NCBI GenBank assembly: GCA_030620695.1
Contig: JAUXEA010000006.1
Location: 1-13,540, forward strand
Source: Candidatus Aenigmatarchaeota archaeon
GTDB lineage: Archaea; Aenigmatarchaeota; Aenigmatarchaeia; QMZS01
Direction: 5' to 3'
Length of the DNA: 13,540 bases
Shown: in pieces, positions 7,086 to 12,551 of the stretch
Layout of the letters: every line of letters begins with the position of its first letter
Numbering within the stretch: the stretch's first letter is position 1
Made by a program: the position numbers and the translations under genes
Notes under the pieces: generated by a model
Databases searched by the model: none
What the model saw: only the letters and a program-made list of their open reading frames with translations
Told to the model about the DNA's origin: nothing

Positions 7086-7553
7086 TTACAAAGCACCTAC
7101 AATACCAGAAAGAGGTCTAGGTGTTATACTTTCTTCTGAGAAAGCGTTCTTTACTATTGATTCAAGCCCATCAAGACTGAAATCTTTCCATAACTCACGA
7201 GAACCAATTTTTTTATACTTGTATTGCCATACATTATCTTTTAGACCAGGATAAGACTCAGGTTCATAATTGGGTTTCTGATTGGTTTTATAAAATGTTG
7301 CTGTAATCTTACAATCTCCCCGCCTTTTGGCAATATCACCTACTTCCTCATGGACTTCTTCCGCCAACCCACTGATAACCAAATTATCTTTTTCTGCATC
7401 TTCTGAAACAGTAAACGGGTTTTTATAATCTACATTTGGACCACTTATTTTAACACAACGTAAACTTAGAGGCTTCTCCTGATAATGCTCATTCCACTTG
7501 CTACTATTTTCCAAGTAAGCATTTCTTGCTTCAGATTTTTCTTCTTCTGCCAT
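7086..7553 (-). CDS. Hypothetical protein, 155 aa
   Basis: I do not recognise this family. The product is soluble and acidic. It has a charged N-terminus (MAEEEKSEARNAYLENSS), a middle containing VSEDAEKDNLVISGLAEEVH and EEVGDIAKRRGDCKITATFY that could form helices and strands, and an aromatic-rich stretch (NVWQYKYKKIGSRELWKDF). There is one cysteine and no membrane segment or obvious catalytic motif. The ATG at 7553 has the sequence GTATTTAAAG at 7573-7582 (minus), the same promoter-like 10-mer and spacing as the gene at 1776, so a leaderless transcript is likely. It ends 53 nt before the uS7 start on the same strand, but uS7 appears to have its own promoter. Confidence 0.7.
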   Translation of the reverse strand: MAEEEKSEARNAYLENSSKWNEHYQEKPLSLRCVKISGPNVDYKNPFTVSEDAEKDNLVISGLAEEVHEEVGDIAKRRGDCKITATFYKTNQKPNYEPESYPGLKDNVWQYKYKKIGSRELWKDFSLDGLESIVKNAFSEESITPRPLSGIVGAL

Positions 7554-7572
7554 AGAACAATTTGTAAGAAAA

Positions 7573-7582
7573 CTTTAAATAC
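7573..7582 (-). promoter_or_regulatory. TATA-like box of the 155-aa gene
   Basis: Read on the minus strand this is GTATTTAAAG, ending 20 nt before the ATG at 7553. It matches the box at 1746-1755 in sequence and spacing, which supports it as the typical promoter of this genome. Confidence 0.5.
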
Positions 7583-7665
7583 CTAACAGTAGCGATTTTT
7601 TGATAATGTTTAACTGTAACTTGGTTTTTTCTTGCTTTTTTAAAGTTTTTTTTGTAAAATGCAAA

Positions 7666-7733
7666 TATTTTTCTTTTGGGGTAAAGACCTTTCCTTGTTA
7701 GCCAATTTCCCTATTTTGGCTTAAGGGTTTTTA
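7666..7733 (+). repeat. Noncoding element shared with the aIF1A upstream region (copy 1)
   Basis: Two adjacent blocks (7666-7693 and 7694-7733) align with 11945-11971 and 11994-12033 upstream of aIF1A. The first block matches at 25 of 28 columns, including GGGTA and AGACCTTTC. The second matches at 30 of 40 without gaps. The second block holds a dyad, TTAGCCAA 7698-7705 against TTGGCTTAA 7716-7724, whose CCAA/TTGG core is kept in both copies. AAGACCTT (7684-7691) can also pair with the AAGGGTTTTT that begins at 7723. No reading frame runs through it. It lies in the gap between the divergent 155-aa gene and uL5, so it belongs to the promoter or leader of uL5. Confidence 0.65.
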
Positions 7734-7780
7734 AACAACTTAACAAATAAAAGCCTTATTTTAAAAAAGAAGAGGATTTT

Positions 7781-8275
7781 ATGGCAGAGAAAAAAGAGAA
7801 CAAAATGAGGGAAATAAAAATAGAGAAAGTTGTCCTGAATATTGGTATTGGAGAGCCAGGAGAGAGGCTGGAATATGCGAAAACAATTTTGGAAGAGATA
7901 ACAAAAAGAAAGGCAGTGTACAGAAAAACAAAGAAGAGAACAACTTTTGGAGTTGCAAAAGGAAGAAATATTGGTGTGATTGTTACTGTGCGTGGGGAAG
8001 AAGCAAAAAAATTGCTTGACAGACTTCTGAAAGCAAAAGATGGCCAGATAAATAAAAAATATTTCTCTGGCAGAACATTCTCTTTTGGAATCCCGGAATA
8101 TTTTGAAATTCCCGGGACAGAATATAATCCTAAAATAGGAATTCTCGGATTAGATGTTTGTGTAACCTTAAAAAGACCCGGATACAAAAACATAAAAATC
8201 GGGAAAAAACACAGAATTTCCTCTGAGGAAGCAGTTTCGTTTATTCTTGAAAATTTTGAGGTTAAGATTGTTTAG
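7781..8275 (+). CDS. rpl5: Ribosomal protein uL5
   Basis: uL5 binds 5S rRNA in the central protuberance of the large subunit and contacts P-site tRNA. The 164-residue product has the archaeal pattern: MREIKIEKVVLNIGIGEPGE, a TKRTTFGVAKGRNIGVIVTVRG block, FSFGIPEYFEIPGTEYNP and GILGLDVCVTLKRPGYK near the C-terminus. The start at 7781 gives MAEKKENKMREI. It is preceded by GAGG (7772-7775) with a 5-nt spacer, so this gene, unlike most here, seems to have a leader with an SD. A second ATG at residue 9 (7805) is less likely. uL5 normally sits inside the large spc-type ribosomal operon. Here it stands alone between an orphan gene and a pilus operon. Confidence 0.95.
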   Translation: MAEKKENKMREIKIEKVVLNIGIGEPGERLEYAKTILEEITKRKAVYRKTKKRTTFGVAKGRNIGVIVTVRGEEAKKLLDRLLKAKDGQINKKYFSGRTFSFGIPEYFEIPGTEYNPKIGILGLDVCVTLKRPGYKNIKIGKKHRISSEEAVSFILENFEVKIV

Positions 8276-8292
8276 AAAAATCAACATTTAGG

Positions 8293-8302
8293 AATATAAT
8301 TT
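8293..8302 (+). promoter_or_regulatory. TATA-like box of the pilus operon
   Basis: AATATAATTT lies about 16-25 nt before the ATG at 8318, inside the 42-nt gap after uL5. It suggests that the four-gene operon has its own leaderless promoter. Confidence 0.4.
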
Positions 8303-8317
8303 AAGAGAATATTAATT

Positions 8318-9175
8318 ATGCTTAGTGATCATGTTAGAAGAGCATATTTATCCTATGGTGAGATTGCAACAAAAATTGCACCAAATTTTAGATATATCAC
8401 AGAAGACCTGAAAAAGAGTGGATTAAGATATACTCTGGAAGAATATCTTTCATTATCAATATTTGTTTCTGTGATTGTTTTTGCAATTGAAATCCCGATT
8501 ATTACTTTAATTCTGTCATTTTTTACTCATGTTGTTATTGGTGTTTTGTTTTCCTTTATTGTTTCCGGTGCTGGTGCAATAATTATTTTCTTTCTTTTCA
8601 CAACTTATCCAAAAGCACAGGTTATGAATTTGAGTTCAAAAATAGATAAAGGTCTACCTTTCTCTGTGAGTTATATGGCTGCTGCAGCAAGTTCAGATGC
8701 CCCCCCTGTTTCAATTTTCAAAGCAATCAGTAAACTGGAAGGTTACCCTGAATTGAGGGAACAGGCAATGAATGTTATCAGGGATGTAGATGCTCTTGGA
8801 ATGGATATATTAAGTGCATTAAGGAGAGAAGCAAAAAGAACCCCCTCAACTAAACTTAAAGAATTGTTCTTGGGAGTTGAATCAACAATAAAGGGTGGTG
8901 GCGACTTAATCTCACTTTTAAATAACAAATCAGAAAAATTATTCAATGAATATCAAATGGAGATAAAAAGTTACGCGGACATGTTGTCTATGCTTACAGA
9001 AATTTATATTACTGTGATGATTGTTGGCCCAATTTTCTTTACCATTCTTTCCTCTGTTATGGCAATGATGGGTGGAGGCGAAGGAATTTTAATGATGCAG
9101 GCATTAATCTCTTTCATTATAGTACCTATTATTTCATTTGGGTTTGCTTTCTATGTAAATATTGCATCACCATGA
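8318..9175 (+). CDS. Type IV pilus platform protein, FlaJ/TadC family (first of pair)
   Basis: This is a type II secretion F-domain membrane protein, the inner-membrane platform on which an ATPase assembles pilin subunits. Two hydrophobic segments at about 44-70 and 73-97 precede the cytoplasmic T2SSF domain (about 110-225). Visible there are KGLPFSVSYMAAAASSDAPP, ISKLEGYPELREQ and the hallmark run VESTIKGGGDLISLLNNKSE. Two more membrane segments follow (about 228-250 and 258-282). The 285 residues are typical for one such half-unit. The start is the only good ATG, without SD. Its TGA overlaps the ATG of the next platform gene by 4 nt, implying translational coupling. It could serve an adhesive pilus or an archaellum-like machine. 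Confidence 0.88.
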   Translation: MLSDHVRRAYLSYGEIATKIAPNFRYITEDLKKSGLRYTLEEYLSLSIFVSVIVFAIEIPIITLILSFFTHVVIGVLFSFIVSGAGAIIIFFLFTTYPKAQVMNLSSKIDKGLPFSVSYMAAAASSDAPPVSIFKAISKLEGYPELREQAMNVIRDVDALGMDILSALRREAKRTPSTKLKELFLGVESTIKGGGDLISLLNNKSEKLFNEYQMEIKSYADMLSMLTEIYITVMIVGPIFFTILSSVMAMMGGGEGILMMQALISFIIVPIISFGFAFYVNIASP

Positions 9176-10161
9176 GCCTGGAAAAAATTCTTGGGAGGAG
9201 AATAACAAGAATACAAGAGATATTATTTTATTCTGCACTTGTTGCAGTATTAATAATCTTAGCAGGATTTGTTTTTTATTTAATATTTTCAAACATAAAT
9301 ATTTTATTAAATTTCTTTGCTGTAGCAATAGTTTCACTTATACTTCCTTCTTTCGTTTATCACTATTTGTATTTTCTTGAGATAAAAGATTGCGAAAAAT
9401 ACTTTCCAGGTTTTCTTGGTGATTTGAAAGAGGCAAAGAAAAGCGGTGTCTCTTTTCCGGAAGCAATAAAAAGTTGCAGAGGTGAATACGGAAAACTAAG
9501 CAAACATGTTGACAAATTAAAGAAAGATATTAGTTGGGGAATTAATATTGATGATTCTTTTAACTATATGAAAAAAAATCTGGGCAAAAGTCAGATAATA
9601 TCAAAGAGTATTTCTGTATTAACAGAGACTTATAGGAGTGGTGGAAACATAGAAGAGATTCTTGGGACTTTAATAGGCTCATTGCTAAAAATTGTAGAAA
9701 GTGAGAATTATAGAAGGAGCACAATGCAGCAGCATGTCTTCATGATGTATGCAATTTTTCTGATGTATATTGCATTAATAATTACTCTCGGGAATTTTTT
9801 AATTCCTATGCTTTCAGAAGTAAGTGGTACTGGTAAGGGTACTGGGGGTGGAAATATGGGTGATTTTCAATTAATGTCCGCTGTTTCTCCCTGCGCTTCT
9901 TGTGGTGATATTTTCTGTTTTGGTTTATGTAAGTATTATAATACAATAGGTGGAATGTTTGAGTTTGGAGAGATAGATTCTTTGGAATTATATTATAAAT
10001 CCCTTTTCTTTACAATGATTATTATCCAGGGATTTTTTACCGGGTTGATTGCAGGTCAAATTTCTGCAAGAAGTTGGGTTGAAGGAGCAAAACACGGGCT
10101 CATAATGTTTTTCATGGGGTTATTCATTATTATTTTGACAAATATGGTTGGATTGTTTTAA
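9172..10161 (+). CDS. Type IV pilus platform protein, FlaJ/TadC family (second of pair)
   Basis: This second platform protein has 329 aa. Membrane segments lie at about 15-40, 42-65, 188-212, 276-298 and 306-328. The cytoplasmic T2SSF domain (about 66-187) contains KYFPGFLGDLKEAKKSGVSF and SVLTETYRSGGNIEEILGTL. A glycine-rich and cysteine-rich loop at 213-275 should face outward and carries C241, C244, C249 and C253, which is not usual for the family as far as I recall. It begins on the last codon of the first platform gene (ATGA overlap) and ends one nucleotide before the pilin gene ATG. Tandem FlaJ-like genes are common for archaeal and Tad pili. The partner ATPase is not in the window. Confidence 0.88.
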   Translation: MSLEKILGRRITRIQEILFYSALVAVLIILAGFVFYLIFSNINILLNFFAVAIVSLILPSFVYHYLYFLEIKDCEKYFPGFLGDLKEAKKSGVSFPEAIKSCRGEYGKLSKHVDKLKKDISWGINIDDSFNYMKKNLGKSQIISKSISVLTETYRSGGNIEEILGTLIGSLLKIVESENYRRSTMQQHVFMMYAIFLMYIALIITLGNFLIPMLSEVSGTGKGTGGGNMGDFQLMSAVSPCASCGDIFCFGLCKYYNTIGGMFEFGEIDSLELYYKSLFFTMIIIQGFFTGLIAGQISARSWVEGAKHGLIMFFMGLFIIILTNMVGLF

Positions 10162-10162
10162 A

Positions 10163-10648
10163 ATGAAAAAGAAAGGGCAGGTGAATATTTATTTTATTGT
10201 TAGTATTGTTCTTTTCTTAACACTAACAACCTATTTAATATACGCGATTATAGATTATAACAGAATTTACAGAGAAAATATAATGTCTGATATTTTATAC
10301 ACAAAATCATATTCTATTTCTGATTTGTTGATTAGAGATGGAGGTTATCCGGAAAACTGGAACTCAACCAATTTTGACAGGGTCGGACTTGCTTCTGAAC
10401 CGTATTCTCTAAATTTAGCAAAAATAAATGAACTTGAAAAAATATGCAATTCTTCAGCAAAAATTAAAAAATTAAAAAGTTCCTTTGGATTAATGGATGA
10501 AGATTTAATTATTAAAATTGATTATCTGAACAAAACAAATGTATTGGATTGTTCTCCTGAAAGTATGAGAATTGGAAGAATTGTGAGTATAAAAAGAATT
10601 GCAACTTTAAATAACAATTTTGTGGAGGTGAATGTTTATGTTGGGTAA
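10163..10648 (+). CDS. Pilin-like protein with class III signal peptide
   Basis: This is a probable type IV pilin-like subunit, exported and cleaved by a prepilin peptidase. The 161-residue product begins MKKKG-QVNIYF, where a basic leader ends in KKKG, cleavage before Q6 is the archaeal pattern, and a hydrophobic helix (about 6-31) follows immediately. The exposed domain has the sequence GYPENW followed by DRVGLASEP and LNLAKINEL. From memory this arrangement recurs in archaeal pilin-like proteins. Three N-glycosylation sequons (N67, N96, N123) are present. I chose the ATG at 10163, one base after the upstream stop. A TTG at 10148 would overlap the upstream gene and spoil the short leader. 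The next gene overlaps its end by 11 nt. Confidence 0.8.
   Translation: MKKKGQVNIYFIVSIVLFLTLTTYLIYAIIDYNRIYRENIMSDILYTKSYSISDLLIRDGGYPENWNSTNFDRVGLASEPYSLNLAKINELEKICNSSAKIKKLKSSFGLMDEDLIIKIDYLNKTNVLDCSPESMRIGRIVSIKRIATLNNNFVEVNVYVG
10623..10631 (+). promoter_or_regulatory. Strong Shine-Dalgarno site that decides a start
   Basis: GGAGGTG at 10624-10630 lies inside the end of the pilin gene. Its distance fits the ATG at 10638 (7 nt) and not the ATG at 10632 (1 nt). It is the clearest SD in the window and belongs to an internal operon gene, where leaderless initiation is impossible. Confidence 0.7.
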
Positions 10649-11933
10649 AGGATTTGTCAGGGTTATAGAAATTGTAATTTTTTCATTTATCCTGTTTGTC
10701 TTGTTGTTACCAAATTTCTTCTATTTTTCTGATGTAAACGACTTTTCCAAAACAAACAATTTAGCACTTTGTAATGATTTGCTTTTTTCAATTGAGATAA
10801 ACAAAATTTTTGATGATGTTTTAATAACAGACCCCTTTACTGACTCTGAAAAAATAAGAGAAGAATATGAGGCAGACAAAGAGTTGCTCCTAAATATAAC
10901 AGAAAAAGTTTTTCCTTTAACTGTTGATTTTGAATATGAAATAAAAAATGTTGCATCTTATCAGATTTCTATTGGTTGTAATTGCACAACTGAGCAGATT
11001 AGGTGGTTAGAGCAAAAAATTTTAACACCATCCTATCCAACAGCAGAGTATGCAATAACAGGAATAGCATTATCAAATTTATCAGCTACTTATGACTTGT
11101 TTATAATCTTCAATGAAAATAATCTATCAGAATACAAACAAAATATTGAGGGAATGCTTGAGAAAGGAAAAGGGTTTGTTTTAATCAGAAATTTTTCATC
11201 TGAGCCTGACCAGTTTACTAAAGAAATATTTGTAATTAACTACTCTGCCAGTCTTGCATCAGAAGAAGAATTAAAATTTAATAATCTGTCAAGGCCGGAA
11301 ACAGCAAGAATTGCAAAAAGATTTGTTAGTAATCTGATTAGAGTAGATACACATTATATAAATGATAACGAGGGTACATTAAATCTAAAAAATGAAAGTT
11401 ATTTTGTAAAACAAAACTCAACAGAGAATTGTACTTATATTCAAAACTGTTCTGATTGTCTGTATGAGGGAGAGACCTGCACAACTCTAAATATGGCAAA
11501 TATAACCTTATATCAAATCGACCCTCTGATTTTTAATTCGACAAGAGTAAAAGAGTGGATAGACATAAAAATCTCCGGTATTTCAAACAAAAGAGATTAT
11601 ACATTCAAAGATAGTTTTCTGCAAACTGTTGAGAAAAATAATTACACAATTTTAACAGACGGAAATTATGGTGCATCAAATGCAAGGACTTTAGATGAAT
11701 ATTCTTCAGAATACAAAAACAGACCAAGAGTGTTCTGGATTTATGATTACAATAAAGAAAAAGATGACTTAAATTTACTTTTAAAAACAGGAATTATTTG
11801 GGCTTCTGGTGAACACTACTTTGTTTCCAATAAAGAAATTCCTGCTAAAGTTGATTCCTGCATTCATTTTTATTCCGGGTTGAGGGGAAATAATATTCCT
11901 TTTTTGGTTAAATTATATTTCTGGGGTTATTAA
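10638..11933 (+). CDS. Large sequon-rich surface protein of the pilus operon
   Basis: This 431-residue protein is anchored or exported through its N-terminus. MLGKGFVRVIEIV leads into one hydrophobic helix (about 12-30). The short leader ending in KG, with a Glu a few residues into the helix, resembles a class III (prepilin) signal peptide. The rest is extracellular in character, with 14 N-x-S/T sequons (for example N86, N147, N185, N201, N252, N288, N335) and cysteine clusters (C114/C116; C265, C271, C274, C281). The segment DLFIIFNENNLSEYKQNIEG and then KGKGFVLI looks like an alpha/beta fold of the GATase-like kind, which I cannot confirm. It is last in the operon and its start is fixed by GGAGGTG. 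A minor pilin, tip adhesin or assembly protein are possible. Confidence 0.75.
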   Translation: MLGKGFVRVIEIVIFSFILFVLLLPNFFYFSDVNDFSKTNNLALCNDLLFSIEINKIFDDVLITDPFTDSEKIREEYEADKELLLNITEKVFPLTVDFEYEIKNVASYQISIGCNCTTEQIRWLEQKILTPSYPTAEYAITGIALSNLSATYDLFIIFNENNLSEYKQNIEGMLEKGKGFVLIRNFSSEPDQFTKEIFVINYSASLASEEELKFNNLSRPETARIAKRFVSNLIRVDTHYINDNEGTLNLKNESYFVKQNSTENCTYIQNCSDCLYEGETCTTLNMANITLYQIDPLIFNSTRVKEWIDIKISGISNKRDYTFKDSFLQTVEKNNYTILTDGNYGASNARTLDEYSSEYKNRPRVFWIYDYNKEKDDLNLLLKTGIIWASGEHYFVSNKEIPAKVDSCIHFYSGLRGNNIPFLVKLYFWGY

Positions 11934-11944
11934 TTTTTCAGAAT

Positions 11945-12033
11945 TATTTTTCTTTAGGGTAGAGACCTTTCTTTTTTTAAAAGAAAAGGGTTTCTTACTA
12001 ACCAATCTCATTGTTTTGGCTAAAGCCTTTTTA
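11945..12033 (+). repeat. Noncoding element shared with the uL5 upstream region (copy 2)
   Basis: Blocks 11945-11971 and 11994-12033 match the uL5 upstream element at 7666-7733. This copy has a 22-nt insertion (11972-11993) that folds back on the first block: ACCTTTCTTTT pairs with the downstream AAAAGAAAAGGGT, apart from two bulges. The conserved CCAA/TTGG dyad is at 12002-12005 and 12016-12019. The element fills most of the 123-nt gap between the pilus operon and aIF1A, with no reading frame of note. Confidence 0.65.
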
Positions 12034-12056
12034 TTATATTTAACAGAAAAGGCTTT
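12022..12056 (+). promoter_or_regulatory. Perfect 10-bp inverted repeat around the aIF1A TATA box
   Basis: AAAGCCTTTT at 12022-12031 and AAAAGGCTTT at 12047-12056 are exact reverse complements. The 15-nt spacer contains the TATA-like sequence TTATATTTAAC (about 12034-12044). The second arm ends at the base before the ATG at 12057. It can be a DNA operator enclosing the TATA box or, if transcription starts upstream, an RNA hairpin closing at the start codon. A degenerate form of the same arrangement is seen upstream of uL5 (about 7723-7757). Confidence 0.55.
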
Positions 12057-12335
12057 ATGGAAGAAGAAATAAGAATAAGATTGCCAAAAGGGAATGAGAT
12101 TCTTGGCGTTGTAGAAGAAAAATTAGGTGGAGCACATTTTAAAGTTGCCTGTATGGACGAAAAAATAAGGTTGTGCAGAATTCCAGGAGCATTGAAAAGA
12201 GGTTTATGGATAGACCTTGATATGATAGTTCTTGTAAGACCCTGGGAAAACCAGTCTGATGAAAGAGGAGATATTATCTCAAAATATAACCAGCAACAGA
12301 TTAAAATTCTTAAAGATAAAGGTTTTTTAAAATAA
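12057..12335 (+). CDS. Translation initiation factor aIF1A
   Basis: aIF1A is an S1-like OB-fold factor that binds the small subunit A site and promotes initiator tRNA and mRNA binding. The 92-residue product shows the family core: RIRLPKGNEILGVVEEKLGG, FKVACMDEKIRLCRIPG, KRGLWIDLDMIVLVRPW and the end of the fold DERGDIISKY. The C-terminal tail (QIKILKDKGFLK) is short, and the long basic N-terminal tail of eukaryotic eIF1A is absent, as usual in archaea. The ATG at 12057 has no SD, and a TATA-like box sits within the inverted repeat directly upstream, so a leaderless transcript is likely. The split tRNA-Gly begins 6 nt after the stop and could be on the same transcript. Confidence 0.93.
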   Translation: MEEEIRIRLPKGNEILGVVEEKLGGAHFKVACMDEKIRLCRIPGALKRGLWIDLDMIVLVRPWENQSDERGDIISKYNQQQIKILKDKGFLK

Positions 12336-12341
12336 TTTTAT

Positions 12342-12499
12342 GCGCTGGTAGTCTAGTTGGTTATGATACAGGCTTGCCAAGCCTGTGACCCGGGTGAGCA
12401 TTTCTTTTAAACAAAAGAAACGCTCAAGCGAAAGAAAACTTAAAATTACGCTTCGCGATATATTTATCGTGATTGAGTATTCAAATCCCGGCCAGCGCA
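12342..12499 (+). tRNA. tRNA-Gly (GCC), interrupted in the T-loop
   Basis: Acceptor GCGCTGG (12342-12348) pairs with CCAGCGC (12492-12498), and the discriminator is A12499. The D arm spans 12351-12367 with loop AGTTGGTTA. The anticodon stem CAGGC/GCCTG (12369-12373 and 12381-12385) closes the loop TTGCCAA, with anticodon GCC at 12376-12378. The T stem CCGGG (12390-12394) pairs with CCCGG (12487-12491). Between them the expected seven-base loop TTCAAAT is split by 85 extra nucleotides. Removal of 12395-12479 or 12396-12480 restores a normal 73-nt tRNA ending at the discriminator. CCA is not encoded. The gene starts 6 nt after the aIF1A stop. Confidence 0.9.
12396..12480 (+). other. 85-nt structured insertion in the tRNA-Gly T-loop (putative noncanonical intron)
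   Basis: The insert lies after T54 of the tRNA. An equally good boundary is 12395-12479. It folds into three hairpins with no bases between them. The first (12396-12425) has stem GAGC/GCTC, one mismatch, then TTTCTTTT/AAAAGAAA. The second (12426-12453) has AAGCG/CGCTT. The third (12454-12471) has CGCGATA/TATCGTG, including one G-T pair, with a TATT loop. TGAG occurs at both junctions (12395-12398 and 12474-12477). I tested the two possible junctions for a standard bulge-helix-bulge with a four-pair central helix, and neither forms one. It is too short for a coding or self-splicing element. Confidence 0.75.
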
Positions 12500-12551
12500 A
12501 TTATTTTTCAGCAGTTACAATGTTTATCTACTCTGATTTTTTATTCTTATT

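Noticed and set aside
7666..7733. C/D or H/ACA guide RNA, or L7Ae k-turn in the shared element
   Set aside because: I found no box C/D pair, no ACA box and no convincing tandem GA pairs.
10148..10162. TTG start for the pilin-like gene
   Set aside because: It would overlap the upstream gene and place extra residues before the short basic leader expected of a class III signal.
10632..10637. First ATG of the 431-aa gene
   Set aside because: It is 1 nt from the SD, while the ATG at 10638 has a normal 7-nt spacer.
12396..12480. Transposon, integrase attachment site or self-splicing intron in the tRNA
   Set aside because: 85 nt is too short for these, there are no terminal inverted repeats, and the tRNA 3' half is not duplicated nearby.
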